DNA of 16,554 bases, from the NCBI GenBank assembly GCA_018825765.1, contig JAHKAQ010000100.1, positions 1-16,554 of the forward strand, given 5' to 3'. Below the pieces are notes generated by a model. The model was not told the DNA's origin and made no database searches. It saw only the letters and a list, made by a program, of their open reading frames with translations. This document shows positions 7,790 to 14,415 of this stretch, piece after piece. Source of the DNA: Patescibacteria group bacterium. Lineage in GTDB: Bacteria; Patescibacteriota; Minisyncoccia; CAIUEV01; JAHKAQ01. The position numbers were made by a program, and so were the translations under genes. Within the stretch, counting starts at the first letter, position 1; the number at the start of each line of letters is the position of its first letter.

Positions 7790-8470
7790 TTATAGCATGT
7801 ATTTTCCTTGCTCCTGATCTCTGATAACCCTTCCGTCGTCAATCGCGATAACCCGCCTGCTTATTCTATCCACGGTTTCTTTGTCATGCGTGGCTAAAAC
7901 TACCGTAGTCCCCAGCTTGTTTATCTTTAAAAGAAGGTCGATAATTTCCCAGGTATTTATAATGTCCAGATTCCCGGTTGGTTCATCAGCAATCAAAACC
8001 TCCGGATGATGCACCAGAGAACGCGCGATAGCCACTCTTTGCTGTTCCCCGCCTGAAAGTTCTCTCGGATAAGAATTAAACTTATTGCCTAAACCCACAA
8101 TATCCAAAATTTGCGGCACGTTTTTTTTAATCTCATCTGAACTTTTACCCGAAACCTCCAACGCGAAAGCCACATTCTCATAAGTTGTCCTGGCTGGTAA
8201 TAATTTAAAATCCTGGAAAATAACCCCTATGCGCCGCCTGTGAAAAGGCAATTCTTTCTTGCTTAGTTCCCCTAAATCAATATCATAAAATATCACCCGG
8301 CCGGCCGTGGGAAACTCTTCCCGGGTCAAAAGCTTTAAAAGCGTTGATTTACCGGTCCCGCTTTGACCCACGATAGACACAAATTCTCCCGGTTTTATCT
8401 TTATGTTAATATTTGATAACGCTTTAAGATCTTTATCATATACCTTATCAACATCTCTATATTCTATCAT
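7790..8470 (-). CDS. ftsE: FtsE, cell-division ATPase subunit
   Basis: 226-residue ABC ATPase with every nucleotide-binding element: Walker A GQSGTGKS (35-42), Q-loop Q86 in FQDFKLLP, signature LSGGEQQR (138-145), Walker B VLIADEP (158-164), D-loop NLD and the switch histidine H195 in ATHD. The FQDFKLLP and EPTGNLD sequences together with the ftsX neighbour identify FtsE rather than a generic transporter ATPase of the LolD type. It powers FtsX-dependent control of cell-wall hydrolysis during division. It begins 8 bp after prfB, so it sits in the same transcription unit. The length is typical of the family. Confidence 0.95.
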   Translation of the reverse strand: MIEYRDVDKVYDKDLKALSNINIKIKPGEFVSIVGQSGTGKSTLLKLLTREEFPTAGRVIFYDIDLGELSKKELPFHRRRIGVIFQDFKLLPARTTYENVAFALEVSGKSSDEIKKNVPQILDIVGLGNKFNSYPRELSGGEQQRVAIARSLVHHPEVLIADEPTGNLDIINTWEIIDLLLKINKLGTTVVLATHDKETVDRISRRVIAIDDGRVIRDQEQGKYML

Positions 8471-8478
8471 TTTTATTT

Positions 8479-9550
8479 TTACCTATAACTATTTATGATC
8501 TCGAGATTCCCATCAAGCACTTCTTCTACCTTGCCTGATTTTTTACCTGTTCGATGATCTTTTACCATTTTATACGGGTGAAGCACGTAAGAACGGATCT
8601 GATTCCCCCATTTCGCCGATTTGTACTCGCCCTTTGCCTGTTTTTCCTTTTCTTTTCGCTCTTTTTCTCTTAAAACATACAGCTTGCCTGCTAAAATCTT
8701 TTTTGCCTTATCCTTGTTCTGCGACTGGCTTCTCTCGCTTTGGCAAACAGCCGTAATCCCTGAAAGAAGATGCGTTATTCTCACCGCTGAATCAGTGGTG
8801 TTCACGTGCTGACCTCCGGCTCCGCTGGAACGAAAAGTGTCAATCCTTAAATCCTTGTCTTCCACCATCAGCTCGTCTTCTTTTATCTCCGGCACCACTT
8901 CCACCAGAGAAAAAGAGGTTTGCCGCAAATTATTCGCGTTATACGGCGAAAGCCGAACTAATCTGTGCACTCCAGCTTCCATCTTAAATATCCTGTAAGC
9001 TTCCCGGCCCTTTATCTCCAAAACCGCGCTCTTTATCCCGGCTTCAGATCCAGCCGATCTAGCCGTTAACTTGACCTTAAATCCGGCCTTTTCGCCGAAT
9101 CTTAAATACATCCGGACCAGCATTTCCGCCCAATCCTGCGCGTCCACTCCTCCAGCGCCGGCCGAAATCACGATCATAGCATTGGCGTAATCATACTTAT
9201 CCGCTTGTTTCGCCTTTATTTTTATTTTCTCCAATTCAATTTTTAAACTCCGATACTTTTCATTGGCTTCTTGGACTATTCTATCATCATCAAAAATATC
9301 CACAAGCTCCTCTAAATCCTTAATTTGCGCCTCAATCTTCTGTAATTTTTCCACTTTAGCCTTTAGGATAGCCAGTTCTTCGCTTAATTTTTGTCCTCGC
9401 TTGTTGTTTTTCCAAAAATCCGGCCCGGTCATCTTTGCCTCAATTTCCTTTATTCTCTTTAAGTTCTTGCCATAGTCAAAGACAGTCGCTTACTGACATA
9501 AACAACTTGCGCAATCTTTTTATTTTTTCCAGAAATCCCGCGGACTTCAT
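8479..9550 (-). CDS. prfB: peptide chain release factor 2, expressed by programmed +1 frameshift
   Basis: RF2 recognises UAA and UGA stops and triggers peptide release. The gene has two reading frames. Frame one starts at ATG 9548-9550 (AGGA just upstream) and encodes 24 residues ending ...SVSDCL before an in-frame TGA (9476-9478). A +1 slip on CTT-TGA-C continues as DYGKNLKRIKEIEAK and joins the long frame at the internal ATG at 9432, giving about 356 residues, near E. coli RF2 (365). DY directly after the slip matches the E. coli protein. The catalytic GGQ is at residues 206-208 of the long frame (about 245-247 overall). The stop-codon recognition tripeptide reads SPY, not the usual SPF, at about 201-203. 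Low RF2 should favour slipping, giving autoregulation. It lies between tRNA-Gly and ftsE. Confidence 0.95.
9475..9481 (-). promoter_or_regulatory. programmed +1 ribosomal frameshift site of prfB (CTTTGAC)
   Basis: The minus strand reads CTT TGA C, identical to the E. coli prfB core: slippery CUU in the P site, a poorly terminating UGA, and a following C. Slipping +1 gives GAC (Asp) as the next codon. In E. coli an internal Shine-Dalgarno element (AGGGGG) three bases before CUU stimulates the shift. Here the same position reads AGCGAC, which is a weak match at best, so stimulation may be reduced or use another signal. Confidence 0.9.
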
Positions 9551-9589
9551 CTTTCCTGAATTAAAAATAACTTAGCCAAAACCTTCATG

Positions 9590-9662
9590 AGCGGAAGACG
9601 GGATTCGAACCCGCGGCCTTTTGCTTGGGAAGCAAATGCTCTGCCAACTGAGCTACTTCCGC
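9590..9662 (-). tRNA. tRNA-Gly (anticodon CCC)
   Basis: A 73-nt cloverleaf on the minus strand. Acceptor stem GCGGAAG pairs with CTTCCGC. The D arm is GCTC/GAGC, and the anticodon stem TTTGC/GCAAA has loop TTCCCAA (anticodon CCC, reading GGG). The T arm is GCGGG/CCCGT (one G-T pair) with loop TTCGAAT, and the discriminator is T. The following bases are CAT, so CCA is not encoded. It lies 7 bp after the folD stop and 39 bp before the prfB start, so it is probably processed from a longer transcript. Confidence 0.96.
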
Positions 9663-9669
9663 GTTTCAT

Positions 9670-10560
9670 TCATTTATTTTCCGCCAAAATCACCACATTT
9701 TCCATCAGCATGGCTACGGTCATCGGCCCCACTCCTCCGGGCACCGGCGTAATCGCCGACGCCACTTCGCTAACCTCATCAAAACAAACATCCCCTATTA
9801 ACCCGCGCTTCAATTTTCCTTTAGCCGATTTCTTTTTAGATCCTGTCTTCTCGCGCGTGGTGCCCACGTCTATCACCACCGCTCCTTTTTTAACCATTTC
9901 CTTTCTGATAAGCCGCGGCTCGCCCGCCGCCGATACTAAAATATCCGCCCTTTTTGTGCATTGAGCTAAATTCTTTGTTGACTTATCACAGCTTAAAACC
10001 CTGGCGCCGCGCGCTAAAAGCATTCGAGACATGGGACGGCCCACAATCTTGCTTTTCCCCACTACCACTGCTTCCTTGCCCGCTATTTTTATCCCGTATT
10101 CATCCAAAAGTCTAAGACATCCCTTTGACGCGCAAGGCGCGATCCTTCCCGTTCCCATCATAAAACGTCCTAAATTTTGCGGATGCAGGCAATCCACGTC
10201 TTTTTCAGGATCTATACCAGCAATTATCTTATCCGAAGAAAAATTCCCTGGAAGCGGCAGCTGCACCAAAATACCAGTCACCGTCTCATCCGCATCCAAA
10301 CGCTCTATCTCTCTCTCTAACCGGCTCTTCTCTTTTTCAACCATCTCTTCCGCCTCTTTTCGACTTAACTGGACCACCTCCGATTCAATCCCTAGCCTAT
10401 TGCAAGCCTCTATCTTCATATTCACGTAAATCTTAGAAGCCGGGTCATCCCCAATCAAAACAACGGCCAATTTTGGCCTGTGTTTCACTCTTCTTAATCT
10501 CGCTTTAACTTCCTTAAACACCTTTTCCGCTATTTTTTTACCGTCAATTATTTTGACCAT
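9670..10560 (-). CDS. folD: FolD, bifunctional methylene-THF dehydrogenase / methenyl-THF cyclohydrolase
   Basis: FolD oxidises 5,10-methylene-THF to methenyl-THF with NADP and hydrolyses it to 10-formyl-THF. The start chosen is the internal ATG at 10558-10560 (MVKIIDGKKIAEKV), giving 296 residues, close to the family norm. The frame stays open upstream to an ATG at 10692, but those 44 residues are Phe/Pro/Cys-rich, unlike FolD, and read through terminator-like hairpins. Motifs: YVNMK (45-49, catalytic Lys), GILVQLPLP (96-104), VVGKSKIVGRPMS (166-178, dinucleotide binding) and TPVPGGVGPMT (271-281). Usual PCTPKG appears as PCASKG. A Lys-rich insertion lies at about 240-252. It would supply formyl groups and NADPH, linked functionally to glyA and thyX in this window. 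Confidence 0.95.
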   Translation of the reverse strand: MVKIIDGKKIAEKVFKEVKARLRRVKHRPKLAVVLIGDDPASKIYVNMKIEACNRLGIESEVVQLSRKEAEEMVEKEKSRLEREIERLDADETVTGILVQLPLPGNFSSDKIIAGIDPEKDVDCLHPQNLGRFMMGTGRIAPCASKGCLRLLDEYGIKIAGKEAVVVGKSKIVGRPMSRMLLARGARVLSCDKSTKNLAQCTKRADILVSAAGEPRLIRKEMVKKGAVVIDVGTTREKTGSKKKSAKGKLKRGLIGDVCFDEVSEVASAITPVPGGVGPMTVAMLMENVVILAENK

Positions 10561-10593
10561 AAATCTTACTTCAATTATCTTTAAAGGTAGAAC

Positions 10594-10639
10594 AAAAAAC
10601 CCAAAAAAACAATGAGAAGCCGAACCTGGCTGCTCATTG
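10594..10639 (-). terminator. Rho-independent terminator upstream of folD
   Basis: On the minus strand an imperfect hairpin has outer arms CAATGAG/CTCATTG (10633-10639 and 10610-10616), a one-base mismatch, and inner arms AGCC/GGCT around a 6-nt loop. It is followed directly by T7, GGG and T6 (10609 down to 10594). Stem plus T-tract is the classic intrinsic terminator arrangement. It would stop transcription coming from the gene at 10756 before folD. Confidence 0.75.
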
Positions 10640-10652
10640 TCAAAAAAAGGAG

Positions 10653-10690
10653 GAAAAAATGAAAAAAGAAAGGGGGGACAACAGTCCCCC
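10653..10690 (-). terminator. second terminator-like hairpin with T-rich tail
   Basis: A perfect 7-bp stem GGGGGAC/GTCCCCC (arms 10684-10690 and 10673-10679) has a 4-nt loop and is followed on the minus strand by C, TTT, C, TTTTTT, C, A and TTTTTT. It lies upstream of the 10594-10639 terminator in the same direction, making a tandem pair. Read on the plus strand the same stem lies inside the candidate 44-codon ORF. Confidence 0.55.
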
Positions 10691-10793
10691 AAAAGACCCC
10701 TTTTTCAGTCTGGAAGAGTTGTTTTTGGCGCAAATCAAAAAGCGCCAAAAACAACTCAAAAAGAGGAAAAAGAAGGAAAAGACGGAAAAATAA
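10659..10793 (+). CDS. candidate small lysine-rich protein (44 aa), only plus-strand gene candidate
   Basis: ATG to TAA, 44 codons, preceded by AAGGAGG ending six bases before the ATG, a better ribosome binding site than any annotated minus-strand gene here has. The product starts MKKERGDNSPPKDPFFSLEE and ends in a very basic stretch rich in KKR and KKK. No family is recognised, and there is no membrane segment or signal peptide. Against it: the region is A-rich on this strand because it is the complement of terminator T-tracts, two inverted repeats lie inside the frame, and its 3' end overlaps the convergent gene by 38 bp. No good promoter is visible on the plus strand. It may be a real small nucleic-acid-binding protein or an accident of composition. 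Confidence 0.3.
   Translation: MKKERGDNSPPKDPFFSLEELFLAQIKKRQKQLKKRKKKEKTEK
10716..10757. repeat. perfect 16-bp inverted repeat with 10-nt spacer
   Basis: Arms GAGTTGTTTTTGGCGC (10716-10731) and its exact reverse complement (10742-10757) flank the spacer AAATCAAAAA. The repeat overlaps the TGA stop of the minus-strand gene ending at 10756 and lies inside the plus-strand 44-codon frame. It is not followed by a T-run on the minus strand, so it is not a textbook intrinsic terminator. It could protect a 3' end, stop antisense transcription, or mark a protein-binding or former mobile-element site. Confidence 0.85.
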
Positions 10794-11685
10794 ATTCGTC
10801 TTCCTTCTTCTCGGCTCTTTGGATCGTCTCCTGATTCAAAGAGCTTTGTTTTTCTTTTACTAATTTACTGATTTTATTTATTACCTTTTCTATCTTTTCC
10901 ATAGCTTCTTTTAATCTCAGCTCTCTTTCTGACCGCGGCCTTGCTAATCCTAAATTCACCTCCGCAAGCTTCCTCTGTTCTTTTAATTGAGAATCTATTT
11001 TTCTTAGGGCATAAAACCCAAAATAATGTTCGGCAAACTCTTTATTTCCTCCCTCTTCCTTATTTATTACCCTCACAAAAGATTCGCACAGCTCTTTCAA
11101 TCCTTCTGGACTTATTGCCAATAGTACCATGGGAATCTGTTCTTTTTCCCCTTTTTCTTCTTCAAATTCACAGGAAGAAAAATACTTTAAAGTCCCCAGA
11201 TGACCACTTTCGACCTGCTTCATAATCCTCTTTACCTTTTTTCTTAAAACTGCCTGATTTTCAGTAACCGTACAATCAACTGTTATCCTTAACGGCTCCT
11301 TGCCTTCCCCCTGTTCCCATTCAAAAACTAAATCAACCGCGTTTTTCCTGTCATCAAATTCCGAAGCCGCGCTTATGTAACAATCTTCACCAAACCAGTC
11401 ACTAGTCTCTGCCTCTCTTATAATTGTCTCAAAAATCTCCCCTTTTATAAATTTCCTTTCGTCCCTTCTCTTTAAATTGTCTACCCAGGCCTTATCTTTT
11501 TCAACCTCCGAAGCTCCATAAACAGAAAAAAAATCATCCATAACTTCAAACGAATTTCGCCTGATCCGTTCTTCTTTCGATTTAGGATTTTCTATATACC
11601 ATCTGTAAACCGCTTCTTCAGCCGGAGTCAAATGTTCCTCCTCCGCTAAAAAATGCCCTTCCCAATATTTTTCACGCCCTAACAT
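10756..11685 (-). CDS. unrecognised ~309 aa acidic protein, possible PD-(D/E)XK-like fold
   Basis: The start chosen is the ATG at 11683-11685 (MLGREKYWEGH). The frame stays open 26 codons further to 11763, but that part overlaps glyA and has unrelated composition. The product is soluble, with charged helices at both ends and no membrane segment. The middle (about 95-190) has alternating strands: a helix GEIFETIIREAE, then SEFDDRKNAVDLVFEWE, then LRITVDCTVT and a Lys/Arg-rich helix. That order resembles PD-(D/E)XK nuclease-type folds, but the final E-x-K is replaced by D-x-T, so activity is doubtful. The C-terminus is a coiled-coil-like helix and a Phe/Ser/Pro tail. It lies between glyA and folD, with no evident tie to folate, and is followed by strong transcription stops. 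Confidence 0.75.
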   Translation of the reverse strand: MLGREKYWEGHFLAEEEHLTPAEEAVYRWYIENPKSKEERIRRNSFEVMDDFFSVYGASEVEKDKAWVDNLKRRDERKFIKGEIFETIIREAETSDWFGEDCYISAASEFDDRKNAVDLVFEWEQGEGKEPLRITVDCTVTENQAVLRKKVKRIMKQVESGHLGTLKYFSSCEFEEEKGEKEQIPMVLLAISPEGLKELCESFVRVINKEEGGNKEFAEHYFGFYALRKIDSQLKEQRKLAEVNLGLARPRSERELRLKEAMEKIEKVINKISKLVKEKQSSLNQETIQRAEKKEDEFIFPSFPSFSSF

Positions 11686-11707
11686 TTTTTTTAAATTATA
11701 AAACCTA

Positions 11708-13012
11708 TTACAATTCAGGATAAATCGGAAAATCCCGGCACAACTGCCTAACTGTCCGTTCACTTTTTTTCACTATCTTCGGACTCTTGTGATTTTCCAT
11801 CGCGTCGCTCATGGCCTGGGCTAAAATCTTCATTTGATCTTCTTTCATTCCCCGAATCGTGGCGCAAGGCGTTCCCAGTCGGATCCCGCTCGGCGAATAA
11901 GGTGGCCGCTTGTCGCCCGGCACCGCGTTTTTATTCACCGAAATACCAATCTTATCAAGCACCGTCTCCGCTTCTTTTCCATTCAAACCTTTACCCGTAA
12001 CATTCATTAAAATAAGATGATTATCCGTGCCGCCGCTAACCAGATCAAAACCCCGTCTTATAAAAACTTCGGCCAAAGCTTTGGCGTTTTTTACCACCTG
12101 CCTGGCCCACTTTTTAAACTCCGCCCCGCTGGCTTCTTTTAATGCCACCGCGATCCCGGCGATTGTATGCTCGTGCGGCCCTCCCTGCAGGCCGGGGAAA
12201 ATCGCCCGGTCAATTAAAGTCGGAATATCCCGCTTAGTAGGATTTTTCGGCGCGCGCAAAGGATCAGACGGCTTGCCATTGCACATAATAATCCCGGCCC
12301 GCGGACCGCGCAAAGTTTTATGAGTAGTGGAAGTAATAACATCCGCCTTGCCTGCCGGCGACTGATGCGCTCCCCCGATTATAAGCCCGATAATATGCGC
12401 GATGTCAGCCATAAAATACGTTTTGTATTTTCTGGCCAGCTTGGAAAATGTAGCAAAATCCCACTCCCTGGGATAAGCCGTGGCCCCGGCGATTATCATT
12501 TTTGGCCGGTGTTTTTTTAGCATGCTCTCCACCTGGGAAAAATCAATAAAACCCTGCTTGTCCACGCCGTAAAAAACCGAATTATAAAAACGGCCGGAAA
12601 AATTTATCTTAAGTCCGTGAGTAATATGCCCGCCGTGCTGTAATTGCATGCCCAGCACCGTATCCCCGGGTTGGAGCAGGGCGAAATAAACCGCCTGATT
12701 AGCCGGACTGCCCGAATAAGGCTGAACATTCACGTGATCCACTCCAAAAAGCCTCTTGGCCCGGTCAATCGCCAGCTGTTCAATTTTATCCGTGAAATCC
12801 TGTCCGCCGTAATAACGCTTTCCCGGGAAACCCTCGGAATACTTATTATTAAAAATACAGCCCATAGCTTCCAGAACCGCCCGCGAAGCGTAACTCTCCG
12901 AAGGAATCATCTCCAGCCCCTTCTGCTGACGGTCAAGCTCTCCGGTTATAAAGCGATATGCCTCTGGATCCGTATTTTTTATATTTCCATAAACTTTATG
13001 TCTTTGTTTCAT
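11708..13012 (-). CDS. glyA: serine hydroxymethyltransferase
   Basis: GlyA is a PLP enzyme converting serine and tetrahydrofolate to glycine and 5,10-methylene-THF, the main one-carbon source and the methyl donor for ThyX. The 434-residue product has the expected motifs: EMIPSESYASRAVLEAMG (34-51), KYSEGFPGKRYYGGQ (57-71), HGGHITHG (126-133), the PLP-ring and Schiff-base neighbourhood MADIAHIIGL with D203 and H206, and TSTTHKTLRGPRAG with PLP lysine K232. Then come LQGGPHEHTIAGIAVALKEA and the C-terminal domain ending with IRLGTPCATIRGMKE. Length is normal. The ATG (13010-13012) has no strong ribosome binding site. It starts 65 bp after the ParB-like gene, in an arrangement that also includes thyX, dcd and folD. 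Confidence 0.97.
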   Translation of the reverse strand: MKQRHKVYGNIKNTDPEAYRFITGELDRQQKGLEMIPSESYASRAVLEAMGCIFNNKYSEGFPGKRYYGGQDFTDKIEQLAIDRAKRLFGVDHVNVQPYSGSPANQAVYFALLQPGDTVLGMQLQHGGHITHGLKINFSGRFYNSVFYGVDKQGFIDFSQVESMLKKHRPKMIIAGATAYPREWDFATFSKLARKYKTYFMADIAHIIGLIIGGAHQSPAGKADVITSTTHKTLRGPRAGIIMCNGKPSDPLRAPKNPTKRDIPTLIDRAIFPGLQGGPHEHTIAGIAVALKEASGAEFKKWARQVVKNAKALAEVFIRRGFDLVSGGTDNHLILMNVTGKGLNGKEAETVLDKIGISVNKNAVPGDKRPPYSPSGIRLGTPCATIRGMKEDQMKILAQAMSDAMENHKSPKIVKKSERTVRQLCRDFPIYPEL

Positions 13013-13077
13013 GTCTTTTTCTTAATAATTAAAACCAGACCCAAAACAGCAGCCTGAAATCTTCAAATTATCCTTCT

Positions 13078-13698
13078 TTAGCCTTTCCCCGCCTCACTTC
13101 GCGCCACGCTCACGTTCTTAAACTGGCTGTTAAAATTCTTGTAATACGCCTTATAATTCTTCTCCCTGGTCCATTTCTTTATATATCCTTCGGGCAAAGG
13201 AAGAGCAGCGAACATATCCAGCTTATCCCAGTCCGGCCCTTTATACACCGGGTAGTTATAATAAGGAAATTTTTTGGGAATCCCCCGAATAAAAGCCACT
13301 TCCGGCTTAATCCGGTAGCTTTTGGCCAAAAATGCCCGGTGCATCCCGTCGCACACAATATTTACCACCCGGCCGTCCGCTTCAATACTCTCCTCCACGA
13401 TAATAGGCAGAATATCATGCTCTTCTTTTTCCCCCTCCAGCAAAAAACGAGCATAGCCTGAAAGGTTAAAAATATCCACGCCTAAACGCCTCATTTCCCA
13501 ATTTAGTTCCGCGATCTCTGTCAAATTTTGCTCGATTAAATAACGTTGCGGACACCAGAGCTCGCTGGTATCCAACCGCTCCAAAGTAATTACCGCCTCT
13601 TTATACGGCTTTTGCCGCGGCGCCTTAAGCATGGTCACCTCGCCCAGCCGCCGAATAAGCTCCCTCTCGGAAAATTTTTTTACCTTTTTAATTTTCAT
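13078..13698 (-). CDS. ParB/sulfiredoxin-like protein with DGMHR motif
   Basis: 206 residues, not firmly recognised. The best clue is ILPIIVEES...GRVVNIVCDGMHRAFLAK (96-126). It resembles the ParB/Srx-fold core, in which a strand and the DG-x-HR motif (here DGMHR, 117-121) bind a nucleotide phosphate; family members include ParB (CTPase), sulfiredoxin and free-serine kinases such as SerK/SbnI. There is no ParB helix-turn-helix domain and no membrane segment. The C-terminus is rich in Tyr, Lys and Asn. It lies 65 bp upstream of glyA and about 47 bp after the HAD gene, all on one strand. A small-molecule kinase or nucleotide-handling role fits the fold and neighbours, but this is inference. The fold assignment itself rests on one motif. 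Confidence 0.7.
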   Translation of the reverse strand: MKIKKVKKFSERELIRRLGEVTMLKAPRQKPYKEAVITLERLDTSELWCPQRYLIEQNLTEIAELNWEMRRLGVDIFNLSGYARFLLEGEKEEHDILPIIVEESIEADGRVVNIVCDGMHRAFLAKSYRIKPEVAFIRGIPKKFPYYNYPVYKGPDWDKLDMFAALPLPEGYIKKWTREKNYKAYYKNFNSQFKNVSVARSEAGKG

Positions 13699-13745
13699 GG
13701 CCTGTTTTTATTCCTCCAATCCCCTCCGGTTGCTTAAATCTATCT

Positions 13746-14387
13746 CTATAAATAATTCTCCAGCTCGTAAATTGTCTTGATGCTCAAATCCGCGTTTTTT
13801 GACCTGCCCCAAACCATCACCGTCTGCATCCCCGCCCTTTTGGCCGGCAAAATGTCAGTCACGTCCCGGTCTCCCACGAAAACATGCTCCCTGGGACGTG
13901 CCTTGGTCAGTTTCAAAAGCCTGGAAAAGCTCTTGCCCGTGGTCTTGCCCCAGCCCTTGGTCCCGGAACAGATCGCGTGCTTAAAAACTCCCATTCCAAA
14001 CCCCAATTTCTCAAGCTTTAAACCCGAACTTTTCTTGGCCGAAGCCGTTATTAAAAATAGTTCATATTTTTCGTCCAAATACTCAATCAACTTTACCAGC
14101 TTCTCATCCCTTTTTATATATTTATGCATATTGGACAAATTTGACACCTTGGCCGAAAGCATTTCCGGATTTTTAACCCCCATTACCCGCGCCACCTCGG
14201 TTCCGCTGCCCAGCACCTTGTATAATTTCTTAAATTCCTTTTCCGCCTTATCAAGTCCTATACCCAACTCTTTAGCCAATAAGCGGTATAGGGTGCTCCT
14301 GTAAGCGTTATGCGTGCCCGCGTTATCCTCATATAGCGTCTGATCCAGGTCAAAACCCACAAATTTTATAATTTTCTTATCAAGCAT
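13746..14387 (-). CDS. HAD-superfamily hydrolase (probable phosphatase)
   Basis: 213 residues with the four HAD motifs: motif I FDLDQTLYE (nucleophile D13, acid/base D15), motif II T114 in LFLITASAK, motif III lysine near K152, and motif IV VGDRDVTDI (D173, D178) for magnesium. The helical cap between motifs I and II (about 20-100) marks subfamily I, as in phosphoglycolate phosphatases and pyrimidine 5'-nucleotidases. The substrate cannot be read from the sequence. The neighbours (dcd-like, thyX, glyA) make a nucleotide monophosphate possible. It starts with ATG 28 bp after the small gene and ends 47 bp before the ParB-like gene, consistent with a shared transcript. Confidence 0.9.
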   Translation of the reverse strand: MLDKKIIKFVGFDLDQTLYEDNAGTHNAYRSTLYRLLAKELGIGLDKAEKEFKKLYKVLGSGTEVARVMGVKNPEMLSAKVSNLSNMHKYIKRDEKLVKLIEYLDEKYELFLITASAKKSSGLKLEKLGFGMGVFKHAICSGTKGWGKTTGKSFSRLLKLTKARPREHVFVGDRDVTDILPAKRAGMQTVMVWGRSKNADLSIKTIYELENYL

Positions 14388-14415
14388 GGTTGCAAACTTT
14401 TACTTATATTGCTTT

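Noticed and set aside
9476..9478. In-frame TGA of prfB as a sequencing error, pseudogene or recoded glycine codon
   Set aside because: The surrounding CTTTGAC and the +1 continuation match the regulated RF2 site, and TGA is used as a normal stop elsewhere in the window.
9587..9964. 125-residue plus-strand frame beginning MSGRRDSNPRPFAWEANALP
   Set aside because: Its start is the complement of tRNA-Gly, a well-known false ORF produced by tRNA genes, and the rest is antisense to folD.
10561..10692. N-terminal extension of FolD from an ATG at 10692
   Set aside because: The extra 44 residues are Phe/Pro/Cys-rich, read through two hairpins and T-tracts, and precede the normal FolD start MVKIIDGKKIAEKV.
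11686..11763. Upstream start of the ~309 aa protein at 11763
   Set aside because: It overlaps the end of glyA by 56 bp and adds a Cys/Asn-rich stretch unlike the rest of the protein; the ATG at 11685 is the simpler start.
12644..13057. 137-residue plus-strand frame opposite glyA
   Set aside because: Antisense shadow of conserved glyA coding sequence; no recognisable domain.
13013..13077. Regulatory leader or riboswitch (for example glycine or THF) before glyA
   Set aside because: Only 65 bp separate the genes, and no conserved motif or stem with a T-tract was found.
13777..14304. 175-residue plus-strand frame opposite the HAD gene
   Set aside because: It is the antisense of a gene with all HAD motifs, has Ser/Pro/Leu-rich composition typical of shadow frames and no ribosome binding site.
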